Source of the DNA: JBCCFW01 sp039029535 | Lineage (GTDB): Bacteria > Acidobacteriota > JBCCFW01 | Reading direction: 5' to 3' | DNA length: 8,412 nucleotides | NCBI GenBank assembly: GCA_039029535.1 | Contig: JBCCFW010000252.1 | Location: forward strand, 1 to 8,412 | Shown: piece by piece, positions 1 to 6,386 of the stretch | Layout of the letters: the number at the start of each line of letters is the position of its first letter | Position numbering within the stretch: the first letter of the stretch is position 1 | The notes under the pieces: model-generated | Seen by the model: the letters and a program-made list of their open reading frames with translations, nothing else | What the model was told of the DNA's origin: nothing | Databases searched by the model: none | Position numbers and translations under genes: made by a program

Positions 1-1681
1 ACGGACAGGCGTCCCCCTGACCGTCGTCGTCGGCATCCGCCTGGTCGGCATTGGGAACTGCCGGACAGTTGTCGCAGGCGTCGCCCACGCCGTCACCGTC
101 CATGTCGGCCTGAGTCGGGTTCGGGTCGTCGGGGCAGTTGTCGGCCGTGTCGAGCACGCCGTCTCCGTCGTCGTCGTTCGAGCAGGCCGCGTCGGACGCG
201 CAGTCGGGGTCGGCGCAGTCGGTGAGCCCGTCGCCGTCGCCGTCGATCCCGTCGTTGCAGAAGATCTCGTTCGGACAGGCGTCGCCGACACCGTCGGAGT
301 CGGAGTCGGTCTGGTCGGTGTTGGCCACCGTCGGACAGTTGTCGCAGGCATCACCGACGAGGTCGTCCTCGTGGTCGGCCTGACCGGCATTCGGGGTGCT
401 CGGACAGTTGTCGCAGACATCACCCACGCCGTCGCCGTCCCCGTCGGACTGGGCCGCGTTGGCAGTGTTGGGACAGTTGTCGGAGACGTCCAGCACGCCG
501 TCGCCGTCATCGTCGGGGTTGCACGCCGCGTCGCCCGCACAGTCGGAGTCGTCGCAGTCCACGTCGCCGTCACCGTCGTCGTCGATGCCGTCGTCGCAGT
601 CCCACTCGACCGGACAGGCGTCTCCGAAGCCGTCGTCATTCGAATCGGTCTGGTCGGGATTGTCGTCGAGAAGACAGTTGTCGCAGGCGTCGCCGACACC
701 GTCGCCGTCCGTGTCGGCCTGGGCCGAGTTCGGGTCGTCGGGGCAGTTGTCGGAGTCGTCCGGGACACCGTCACCGTCGGAGTCGACCGGATCGCAGGCG
801 TCGCCGAGGAGGTCGCCGTCGGTGTCGGTCTGGTCGGGGTTGTCGTCGCTGGGACAGTTGTCGCAGGCGTCACCGACACCGTCGCCATCGGAGTCTTCCT
901 GACCCGGGTCCGGTTGGTCCGGACAGACGTCGTCGATGTCGAGGACGCCGTCACCGTCGGAGTCCAGGCAGTTGGGGGCATGCGCGCAGTCGGGGTCCTC
1001 GCAGTCGGGGAGACCGTCGCCGTCGTTGTCGTAGCCGTCGTCGCAGTGGGTGTCTTCCTTCTCGCAGGAGTCACCGGCACCGTCGTGGTTGCTGTCGGCC
1101 TGGTCGGGGTTCGGGACCTCGGGGCAGTTGTCGCAGAGATCGCCCACGCCATCTCCGTCAGCGTCCTCCTGACCTGCGTTCGCATGCCTCGGGCAGTTGT
1201 CGCAGCAGTCTCCGAGACCATCGCCGTCGACGTCCGACTGGTCGTTGTTGAAGACCTCGGGGCAGTTGTCCTCACAGTCGGGAAGACCGTCATGGTCGCG
1301 GTCCACCTCGCAGGGGAAGCTCGGCCTCGGGTCGCACGCATCACCGACGGTGTCGCCGTCGGCGTCGAGCTGCTTGGGATCCCGGTCGCAGGGACAGAGG
1401 TCGCAGGCGTTGCCGACACCGTCGCGGTCGTGGTCGTGCTGCAAGGGATCGAAGACGAGGGGACAGCCATCGCACGCGTCGCCCACGCCGTCACCGTCGG
1501 TGTCGAGCTGGTCGAGGTTCTTGACCCGGGGACAGTTGTCGCACTCGTCGAGGATCGTGTCGCCGTCGCGATCCCGGCCGGACGGGCACTCGGCGCAGGG
1601 TGGTGGAGGAGCCGCCGTCGCAGGGAGCGCGAGAAGCAGGGAGAGGAGGACGAGGGGAGAGAGACGCAGGCAGGCTGACAT
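1..1681 (-). CDS. Secreted thrombospondin type-3-like calcium-binding repeat protein (3' partial)
   Basis: The minus-strand frame is open from ATG at 1681 to the left edge, giving 560 residues with no stop; the C-terminus is off-window. Residues 1-23 form a signal peptide (an Arg, a Leu-rich core, and an ATA cleavage site near residue 23), followed by a Pro/Cys linker. From about residue 37 the protein is almost entirely Asp-rich repeats of the form DxDGDGxGDxCDNCP, with spacers like NPDQxD. I count about 24 by eye. This matches TSP type-3 repeats, in which the Asp side chains bind Ca2+ and the Cys pairs form disulfides. Three variant modules of the CDDGxDxDGDGxxDC type interrupt the array. 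A role on the cell surface or in the extracellular matrix is inferred. A C-terminal sorting tag, such as MYXO-CTERM, would lie outside the window. GAGG about 9 nt before the ATG supports this start. The hydrolase gene lies 148 bp upstream on the same strand. Repeat family confidence is high; biological role is unknown. Confidence 0.9.
   Translation of the reverse strand, partial: MSACLRLSPLVLLSLLLALPATAAPPPPCAECPSGRDRDGDTILDECDNCPRVKNLDQLDTDGDGVGDACDGCPLVFDPLQHDHDRDGVGNACDLCPCDRDPKQLDADGDTVGDACDPRPSFPCEVDRDHDGLPDCEDNCPEVFNNDQSDVDGDGLGDCCDNCPRHANAGQEDADGDGVGDLCDNCPEVPNPDQADSNHDGAGDSCEKEDTHCDDGYDNDGDGLPDCEDPDCAHAPNCLDSDGDGVLDIDDVCPDQPDPGQEDSDGDGVGDACDNCPSDDNPDQTDTDGDLLGDACDPVDSDGDGVPDDSDNCPDDPNSAQADTDGDGVGDACDNCLLDDNPDQTDSNDDGFGDACPVEWDCDDGIDDDGDGDVDCDDSDCAGDAACNPDDDGDGVLDVSDNCPNTANAAQSDGDGDGVGDVCDNCPSTPNAGQADHEDDLVGDACDNCPTVANTDQTDSDSDGVGDACPNEIFCNDGIDGDGDGLTDCADPDCASDAACSNDDDGDGVLDTADNCPDDPNPTQADMDGDGVGDACDNCPAVPNADQADADDDGQGDACP
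182..1045 (-). repeat. Three copies of a 26-residue Cys/Asp module forming a higher-order repeat
   Basis: Within the repeat protein, a variant module with the pattern C-[DN]-DG-x-D-x-DGDG-x-x-DC-x-D-x-DC, ending in a further Cys, occurs three times: at 968-1045 (residues 213-238), 521-598 (residues 362-387) and 182-259 (residues 475-500). Each copy is exactly 26 residues. Each is followed by a DGDGVLD repeat that opens a new run of DNCP-type repeats. The copies are 149 and 113 residues apart. The array therefore has a second level of periodicity, probably from duplication of multi-repeat blocks followed by loss or gain of single repeats. Confidence 0.75.
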
Positions 1682-1692
1682 GGCAGAGCCCT

Positions 1693-1724
1693 CGGGGAGA
1701 CGGAAGAGAGTTCGGGACTCCCCG
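1693..1724 (-). promoter_or_regulatory. 5'-leader hairpin abutting the repeat-protein ribosome binding site
   Basis: CGGGGAG at 1693-1699 and CTCCCCG at 1718-1724 are perfect 7-nt complements with an 18-nt loop. In the minus-strand transcript the hairpin's 3' arm directly precedes and partly overlaps the CCGAGGG ribosome-binding region ahead of ATG 1681. It could affect translation start. This is base pairing read by eye; function is inferred. Confidence 0.35.
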
Positions 1725-1761
1725 GGACTAGTGAGTGAGGTACGAAAACCTGACCGCTCGA

Positions 1762-1778
1762 CGCACGAAAATCGTGCG
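1762..1778. repeat. Perfect 7-bp inverted repeat between hydrolase and repeat-protein genes
   Basis: CGCACGA (1762-1768) and TCGTGCG (1772-1778) are perfect inverted copies around a 3-nt AAA centre. The element is 52 nt beyond the hydrolase stop and about 80 nt before the repeat-protein start, both genes being on the minus strand. It could be a dyad operator or a stem-loop at the hydrolase mRNA 3' end. No long T-run follows on the minus strand, so it is not a classical intrinsic terminator. Confidence 0.45.
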
Positions 1779-1829
1779 CAGCTCAGACTTCGAGCATCAC
1801 TCTAGGTTCGTGCCGCGGTCAGGTCCGCC

Positions 1830-2840
1830 TCACGAGCCAGCCAAGCACCAGCGCAGGGCCTTGGTCAGCTCGGCCTCGCCGGAGCGTCCCGTGGGGACCT
1901 CGTGTCCCAGGCCGGGAACGGTGCGGAGCCGGGTCTTCGCGCCAGCGCGCTGGAAGTCCCGCTGGGCCCGGCGGTAGGTGTCCTTCCAGGCGTCGTTCTC
2001 ACCGGTGAGGAGGAAGACACGGGCGGGCGTGGAGCCGTCGTCGACGAGGTCGGGCTCGTAGTGACCACAGATCGGGAGGATGGCGCGCATCCGGTCCGGG
2101 TGGGTCTGGGCCAGCGTCAGGGCGATGTTGGCACCCTGGGAGAAGCCGACGAGGACCACTCGTTTCGAGTCGACGCCGTGGGTGTCGACGGCCGTCTCGA
2201 TGGCGTCGAGGATGAGCCACTCGGCCTCGTCGCGGTAGGTCCACGAGTAGCCGTTGCCGCGGGGTCGAAGCGCGTCGAGGCCGAGGAGCACCGCGCCGTT
2301 GCGCTGGGCGGCGGTCTTCAGCACCGCCAGCATCCCAGCGCCCGTGCCGCCGGTCCCGTGGAGGGCAACGATCAGGGGAGGCGCCGTCCCGGACGGCAGC
2401 CCAGTCGGGACGAAGACGGGATGCTGGTGTCCCGCGGCGTGCTCCTGGAATCCCGCGAGCCGGCGCCGGGCGTTCTCCTGAACGCGGCCCAGGATGGCCA
2501 GAAAATCGGCGTGCTCCCGGAGCGATCCCAGGTGCTCGTGCTCCTCGAAGGAGCGCACGCCCGTGTAGCCGAGCTCGGCCGAACGCCCGAGCAGCCGGAG
2601 GGCTTCCTCGGGCGAGCCCAGCTTCGAGTGGAGGCGGCCGGCCCGGAAGGCCCAGGAGGCCGCCTTCGGGTGACGCTCGACGATGGTGGTCGCGGCCTCG
2701 AGCGCGGCGGTCCAGTCGGCGACGGACTCGGCCTGGTCGAAGCGCTCGACGAGCTCAGCGTCGGTCTGGGCGACGAGCGCCGGCAACACCAGCACGTGGA
2801 TGAGAACGGCAGTGCGAACGAGCGAGCACGGGAGCGTCAC
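1830..2840 (-). CDS. Secreted TPR-like/alpha-beta hydrolase (esterase or depolymerase type)
   Basis: The product has 336 residues and starts at GTG 2840. An in-frame TGA lies only four codons upstream (2853-2855), and GAGG sits 5 nt before the GTG, so this start is well supported. Residues 1-24 look like a signal peptide (R9, hydrophobic core, LVA before Q25), indicating export. Residues about 28-130 are helical and TPR-like, including the HLGSLREHADFLAIL segment. Residues 153-335 form an alpha/beta-hydrolase fold: an HGTGG oxyanion-loop motif at 161-165, the nucleophile elbow GFSQG at 232-236 (Ser234), the acid Asp283 in GENDAW, and His313 in GLGHEVP. The order and spacing fit the esterase/PHB-depolymerase/feruloyl-esterase-like group that acts on ester bonds, but the substrate cannot be told from sequence. 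The TPR-like front end may dock the enzyme to a partner or polymer (inference). The gene may be co-transcribed with the downstream repeat-protein gene. Confidence 0.88.
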   Translation of the reverse strand: MTLPCSLVRTAVLIHVLVLPALVAQTDAELVERFDQAESVADWTAALEAATTIVERHPKAASWAFRAGRLHSKLGSPEEALRLLGRSAELGYTGVRSFEEHEHLGSLREHADFLAILGRVQENARRRLAGFQEHAAGHQHPVFVPTGLPSGTAPPLIVALHGTGGTGAGMLAVLKTAAQRNGAVLLGLDALRPRGNGYSWTYRDEAEWLILDAIETAVDTHGVDSKRVVLVGFSQGANIALTLAQTHPDRMRAILPICGHYEPDLVDDGSTPARVFLLTGENDAWKDTYRRAQRDFQRAGAKTRLRTVPGLGHEVPTGRSGEAELTKALRWCLAGS

Positions 2841-2994
2841 GGGAACCTCGGGTCAGATGAACCAACAGTCGCCGGACCAGGAGTCAGCGGCAAGAGGAAC
2901 CCGGGCTCAGGGATGTCGGCTGCGCGAGAGGGGTCGCTCCAGGAGGCCGTTCACGAGGCTGAGCCTGGAATGCCCGCAGGCCCCGTCGATCCAC

Positions 2995-3035
2995 AATGTC
3001 CGATAAGATGCATTATGTTAACTCAGAGATTTGGT
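2995..3035 (-). promoter_or_regulatory. AT-rich patch, possible promoter of the hydrolase gene
   Basis: This is the most AT-rich segment of an otherwise very GC-rich window. On the minus strand it contains CATAAT (plus 3012-3017), one mismatch from the TATAAT -10 consensus, but no good -35 at the expected distance. It lies about 170 bp upstream of the hydrolase GTG, which would leave a long leader. The plus strand could also carry a promoter here. Low confidence. Confidence 0.2.
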
Positions 3036-3524
3036 TGGGTCGCGGGCCAGAATGCCTGGAAAACCAGGGGAAACGCGAGAAGCCGTGCCCCCATTGGCTT
3101 CCAGGGAGATCGCGCCCCGGACATGAGCCTTGAGCCAACGACCCGGCGACTCGGTCAGCCGCGAGCAGTCACGCACCCGGCACTCTGCGGTTGGGCTCAT
3201 CGGATGCAAGCGACCGGCCCGACGGTTCACGGCTGGCCGGCCAGGCTCCAAATTGGTCGGCCATCCCATTGACTAGCGACGAGCCCGAGGCGTCACCTGG
3301 GGTCGAAGCCAAGCCCGACGGTCCCCGAGGCCGACTCGGTCGCGAGTCAGGTCGAGTCGATTCGAGATTCGAGCTCCGGTCGAGGTGGCCATCCGCTGGA
3401 GCACCAGGCCTCAGGGCGCCCACCCACAGGCTCCCCAACCCGGAGGCGCTGCATCCAGAGGCGCTGTTCAGCTTCACGAGGACGGCAAGCAAGCCGAGGC
3501 GCTCGCACCCGCGGGCGCAGCAGT

Positions 3525-3545
3525 GGTTCGATCGAACCGGTTCGA
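3525..3545. repeat. Overlapping 14-bp palindromes: three alternating heptamers
   Basis: The segment is GGTTCGA, TCGAACC, GGTTCGA: one heptamer in alternating orientation with no spacers. This creates two perfect 14-bp palindromes, 3525-3538 and 3532-3545, overlapping by seven bases. It lies about 190 bp upstream of the Nudix-like start. Such dyads can be operators for dimeric regulators; the binding role is inferred. Confidence 0.5.
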
Positions 3546-3561
3546 CGACCGGCGAGCGCTC

Positions 3562-3613
3562 ACCAAGCTCCTCGGGCCCAGCTTCTTGGCCCGACCAAGC
3601 TCCCCGAGCCTGA
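3562..3613. repeat. Short direct repeat around a 7-bp inverted repeat
   Basis: ACCAAGCTCCTCGGGCC starting at 3562 recurs 32 bp later at 3594 with two mismatches. Between and overlapping the copies, TCGGGCC (3572-3578) and GGCCCGA (3588-3594) form a perfect 7-bp inverted repeat with a 9-nt loop. No T-run follows on either strand, so a terminator is unlikely. The meaning is unknown. Confidence 0.35.
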
Positions 3614-3732
3614 TCGACCGTAACGGAGTTCCGTCTACTCGGCCTCAGGAAGCGCACGACCTCCCGTCGTCGACCGCGGCTCCGTCCGTCATGCTCACGG
3701 CTTCGATCGACGCACCTGCAACGAGCCACGCG

Positions 3733-4062
3733 ATGAACGAGACCAGCCAAGAGCGCTTCCTGGCCCGTGAGCTCGCCCGGGGTGGCCTCCGCACCAGTGC
3801 CCGGGCCCTCATCGTCCACGACGGTCGCGTCTTGTTCTTCGTCGACAACCGTTTCGACGTGGCCGGTGGCTCGCTGCACTTCCACGAGCACTACTTCGCC
3901 GTCGCGCTCGAGCACGACGACGTCCGCTCCCGTGAGGACGACATCGTCGTGCTCTGGCTGCCGCTGACCGAGCTCCCGCACCGGGACGTCCGCCCGACCG
4001 TCGTGCGAGACGCGCTCGCCGAGGACCGTCACCGCGAGGTCCGCTACCTCGTCAGTCGATGA
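3733..4062 (+). CDS. Nudix-fold protein lacking the catalytic Nudix box (probable decayed hydrolase)
   Basis: The product has 109 residues from ATG 3733 to TGA 4060-4062. Residues 20-35 (TSARALIVHDGRVLF) match the first beta strands of a Nudix domain. Residues 37-60 (VDNRFDVAGG, HEHYFAVALE) match strands that normally follow the Nudix box. Residues 68-95 (DDIVVLWLPLTEL, RDVRPTVVRDAL) match the typical C-terminal part of the fold. The signature GX5EX7REUXEEXGU and the preceding PGG segment are absent, so roughly 40-45 residues appear to be missing between residues 34 and 37, with the frame kept. Without the metal-binding Glu residues, Nudix hydrolysis is not expected. Third-position G/C bias is strong across residues 10-109 and fades upstream, which favours ATG 3733 over ATG 3691 or the frame's upstream start at 3385. 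The RBS is weak. The stop is 4 bp from the convergent propeller gene's stop. It is either a pseudogene or a non-catalytic Nudix-fold protein. Confidence 0.65.
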   Translation: MNETSQERFLARELARGGLRTSARALIVHDGRVLFFVDNRFDVAGGSLHFHEHYFAVALEHDDVRSREDDIVVLWLPLTELPHRDVRPTVVRDALAEDRHREVRYLVSR

Positions 4063-4066
4063 GGTC

Positions 4067-6235
4067 TCAGTACCGGGCTCGGTAGAAGTACAGCCGGCCG
4101 TCGCTGGCCACCGGGTCCGTCGCCGAGCGGCTCATCGTCGCCGGCCCAACCGCTCGCAGCGGCACGACCGGGTCCTCGCTCCGCATCACCGTCACCGGCA
4201 GCCTCGGCTCGGGCCACTCCAGGACGACATCGTCCCCGGCACGGCTCACGCGCAGGAGCAGGTCCGAGTCGTCCAGGCTCAGGCTCCAGGCGCCGTTGGT
4301 CGTCCCGACCACGACCTCCGGTGGCGCGTCGACGCTGGCCGGCCGGTGTTGGATGAGATCGGGGAGCACGTCGAAGGACTGCGCGTCGGGACCGAGATTC
4401 CAGGACGCCCAAGACTCACCCCCGTCCCGACTGCGCCAGACGCCGAGCCCGCCGGTCGCCAGGACCAGCGCCTCGGGGTCACCGGGATCCGACGCGACGG
4501 TGACCGGGTACCACCAGTCCGGGCGCTCGGCGGGCACGCCCGGATCGACGTCCACCCAGCCACCCAAGTCGGGGTCGTGAAGCCAGACCTTCGGTCCCAC
4601 GGCGAGTGGCGAAGCATCGGCCAACGCGATGAGCCGGTTCCCCGCCACGTGTCCAATCGTCACTCGGTAGGAGGCCGGCACCGGCACGGGGCTGAGGGTC
4701 CAAGTCACCCCTCCGTCGACGCTCTCGTGGAACGAGTGCTCGTAGGTGGTGCGATCTTGAGTGCTCAGGAGCCATCGCCCTGCGCGCTCACGATCGGCCA
4801 CGAGGTTTCCGACGAAGTGGTCTTCGAGACCGACGGTCTCGTCCCAGGTCAGGCCACCATCGACGCTCCGCTTGACGTCGAATCTCTCCCACATCAAGAG
4901 CGTGTCGGGGTCCGCGGGATCGTGCTCGATCTGGCGTGCGACGTTGATGAGTCCCGTCCCCGGGAGGACGTCCCAACTCTCACCTCCGTCGAGCGTCTGG
5001 TAGAGCTGGTGGCGCGCCGAGTTGGTCAGGAAGGCGCCGGGTTGCGTCGGATGTGCGCCCATGACCAAGACGCTCGGAGCGTCGGGATGACTCACCGACT
5101 CCCAGGCTCCCTCGCGACCAACCTGTCGCCGAAGGCTGCGGAGGCCGTCGTTTCGAGTGCTGGCCAGGAGAACCTCGGCGCCGCCATCCGGTGCACCGAT
5201 CACGAGCTCGTCGACACGGCTGTTCCCCAAGCCGGCGGTGACGTCACGCCAGCTCACGCCATCATCGTCACTCCACCAGGCGGACGAGCCGATCGCGAGC
5301 AGGGTGTCACCCGCTCCGAAGGCGACCTGTCCGAGGTAGCTCTCGGGGGCGCCGGCCAGGGGCTCCCAGGTCTCACCGCCGTCGCGACTGCGGCTCAAGA
5401 GATCACGACTGCTGAGCAAGAGGTGATCCGGCTCGGTGGGATGCACGGCGAGAGAAGCCACGTTGACAGCGTGCTCGGTCTGCTGCGTCCAGGTTCGCCC
5501 CCCGTCCCGTGAACGGAAGACCGTGGTGAGCAACTGACCGGTGACCGCCCAGACTCCCGCGTCGACACCGTCGGGCGAGACGACGATCGACCAGACGCCC
5601 CAGGTCTCGATGCCCGTGTTGGCCAACGACCAGGCTTCCGTGATCGAGTCCCAGCGTCTCAGGCCGTCGAAGCTCTCCAGGCCGACCAACACCACGAGCT
5701 CACCCATCGCACCCCGTGAGGCAGCCAGGCTCTTGCCCGGGTTGTGAATCGGCCAGTCCGACCCCAGCGAGCTCCAGGTCTCGCCGTCGTCCTCGCTCAC
5801 CCACGCGGCTTGGGACTCGAGGGCCACGATCGGACCGCCGTCCGGCACGATGGCGAGACCCCGGACATCGGACCAATCCGGCCCGCCCAAGAGCCTCTCC
5901 CAGGTCACGCCCGCGTCGAAGCTCCGCTCGAGAGCATCCCGCGTGGTGCGCAGCAGGAGCGTCGCGTTCCCCACGACGACGCCCCCTCCACCACTCTGCA
6001 GAAGCCGCGCCGAGCGCCAGGTCGCGCCACCGTCGTCGGTCGTGAAGGTGCCCGCCATGCGCTCGACCGCGACACCGTCTCCCGGCAACAAGGGCACGAG
6101 GGTCCTGAGCTGGAGATCGCCGGGGGGGCCTCCCAGGGGCACCCAGACCGCTTCGTCACCAGCCGAGGCCGGTCGCGCCAGGAGAGCGAGCACGACGAAG
6201 GAAACGAGGGATGGGGCGCTCTTGCAGCACGACAT
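4067..6235 (-). CDS. Secreted Asp-box (BNR/sortilin-like) beta-propeller protein, copy 1
   Basis: The product has 722 residues. The frame is open further upstream, but ATG 6235 has AGGAG 7 nt ahead and starts a clear signal peptide (Lys5, hydrophobic core, ASA cleavage site at residue 25), so I use it. Ten Asp boxes, [ST]xDxGx[ST]W, lie near residues 66, 105, 147, 242, 283, 322, 414, 457, 505 and 602. These mark blade turns of sialidase/Vps10/Ycf48-like propellers, and ten boxes suggest one large or two stacked propellers. The catalytic residues of true sialidases are not evident, so binding or an unrecognised glycan-related role is more likely than sialidase activity. The last 70 or so residues (LRVSRAGDDVVLEWP to FYRARY) look like a small beta-sandwich, fibronectin-III-like module. 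The gene is a tandem paralogue of the one ending at 6387. Asp boxes are certain; function is unknown. Confidence 0.88.
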   Translation of the reverse strand: MSCCKSAPSLVSFVVLALLARPASAGDEAVWVPLGGPPGDLQLRTLVPLLPGDGVAVERMAGTFTTDDGGATWRSARLLQSGGGGVVVGNATLLLRTTRDALERSFDAGVTWERLLGGPDWSDVRGLAIVPDGGPIVALESQAAWVSEDDGETWSSLGSDWPIHNPGKSLAASRGAMGELVVLVGLESFDGLRRWDSITEAWSLANTGIETWGVWSIVVSPDGVDAGVWAVTGQLLTTVFRSRDGGRTWTQQTEHAVNVASLAVHPTEPDHLLLSSRDLLSRSRDGGETWEPLAGAPESYLGQVAFGAGDTLLAIGSSAWWSDDDGVSWRDVTAGLGNSRVDELVIGAPDGGAEVLLASTRNDGLRSLRRQVGREGAWESVSHPDAPSVLVMGAHPTQPGAFLTNSARHQLYQTLDGGESWDVLPGTGLINVARQIEHDPADPDTLLMWERFDVKRSVDGGLTWDETVGLEDHFVGNLVADRERAGRWLLSTQDRTTYEHSFHESVDGGVTWTLSPVPVPASYRVTIGHVAGNRLIALADASPLAVGPKVWLHDPDLGGWVDVDPGVPAERPDWWYPVTVASDPGDPEALVLATGGLGVWRSRDGGESWASWNLGPDAQSFDVLPDLIQHRPASVDAPPEVVVGTTNGAWSLSLDDSDLLLRVSRAGDDVVLEWPEPRLPVTVMRSEDPVVPLRAVGPATMSRSATDPVASDGRLYFYRARY
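4197..4228 (-). repeat. 32-nt stretch identical to 6517-6548 in the paralogue
   Basis: Positions 4197-4228 are identical, base for base, to 6517-6548, including synonymous sites, and similarity stays high for more than 100 bp further into both genes. They encode the same part (VVLEWPEPRLP) of the shared C-terminal module. This could reflect recent duplication of the 3' end, gene conversion, or strong constraint. Confidence 0.7.
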
Positions 6236-6253
6236 GACGGACTCCTGGTGATC

Positions 6254-6272
6254 GGTCTCGCCAAGCGAGACC
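6254..6272 (-). promoter_or_regulatory. Perfect 8-bp hairpin in the leader of propeller copy 1
   Basis: GGTCTCGC (6254-6261) and GCGAGACC (6265-6272) pair perfectly around a 3-nt loop. In the minus-strand transcript the hairpin ends 18 nt before ATG 6235, just upstream of the AGGAG ribosome binding site. No U-tract follows, so it is not a standard terminator. It may be a leader stem affecting mRNA stability or translation, or an attenuation point between the two propeller genes. The structure is visible; function is inferred. Confidence 0.5.
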
Positions 6273-6300
6273 AGCTCTGACGTGCGCATCCCAACGCGTC

Positions 6301-6315
6301 GACGAGAACCTCGTC
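6301..6315 (-). repeat. Short perfect hairpin in the spacer between the propeller genes
   Basis: GACGAG (6301-6306) and CTCGTC (6310-6315) are perfect complements with a 3-nt loop. It lies 72 nt beyond the stop of propeller copy 2 in transcription order and 29 bp from the 8-bp hairpin at 6254-6272. The stem is short and has no T-run. It could help protect the upstream mRNA's 3' end. Confidence 0.35.
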
Positions 6316-6386
6316 CCTGGCCCCGCCCAGGATCAAGCCCGACCGTCCTGAACACGGAGCAGTGGATGAGACCGGCCGACGACCCG

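Larger units (their letters stand above)
2841..3732. other. Gene-free intergenic stretch of about 890 bp
   Basis: No frame here has a recognisable domain or the strong third-position G/C bias of the neighbouring genes. Open frames on both strands translate to low-complexity, Arg/Ser/Pro-rich sequence typical of non-coding GC-rich DNA. The stretch separates the minus-strand hydrolase gene from the plus-strand Nudix-like gene, so it should hold divergent promoters. It contains an AT-rich patch near 3000-3035 and palindromes at 3525-3545 and 3572-3594. A decayed gene cannot be excluded. Confidence 0.6.

Noticed and set aside
1..1600. CRISPR-like or satellite repeat array
   Set aside because: The repetition is at protein level, with degenerate DNA, irregular units and an uninterrupted reading frame; there are no constant repeats with unique spacers.
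371..1678. Plus-strand open frame of 435 codons antisense to the repeat protein
   Set aside because: It is a by-product of GAC/GGC-rich codons: the reverse complement of Asp/Gly repeats has no stops and gives a Val/Ala/Gly-rich translation. The minus strand has a signal peptide, an RBS and a known repeat family.
1902..3272. Plus-strand open frame of 456 codons over the hydrolase gene and the intergenic region
   Set aside because: Its translation is low-complexity with no domain, and it lies opposite a hydrolase with a full catalytic triad. It runs unchanged into intergenic DNA.
3520..3545. Possible tRNA T-arm (GGTTCGATC)
   Set aside because: The bases flanking the loop do not form a T-stem, and no acceptor, D or anticodon arms are found nearby.
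3169..4032. Minus-strand open frame of 287 codons opposite the Nudix-like gene
   Set aside because: No recognisable domain. Third-position bias and Nudix-fold similarity are on the plus strand, and the frame extends through DNA with no coding character.
4346..5512. Plus-strand open frame of 388 codons antisense to propeller copy 1
   Set aside because: It mirrors the propeller reading frame in GC-rich DNA. The minus frame has ten Asp boxes, a signal peptide and an RBS.
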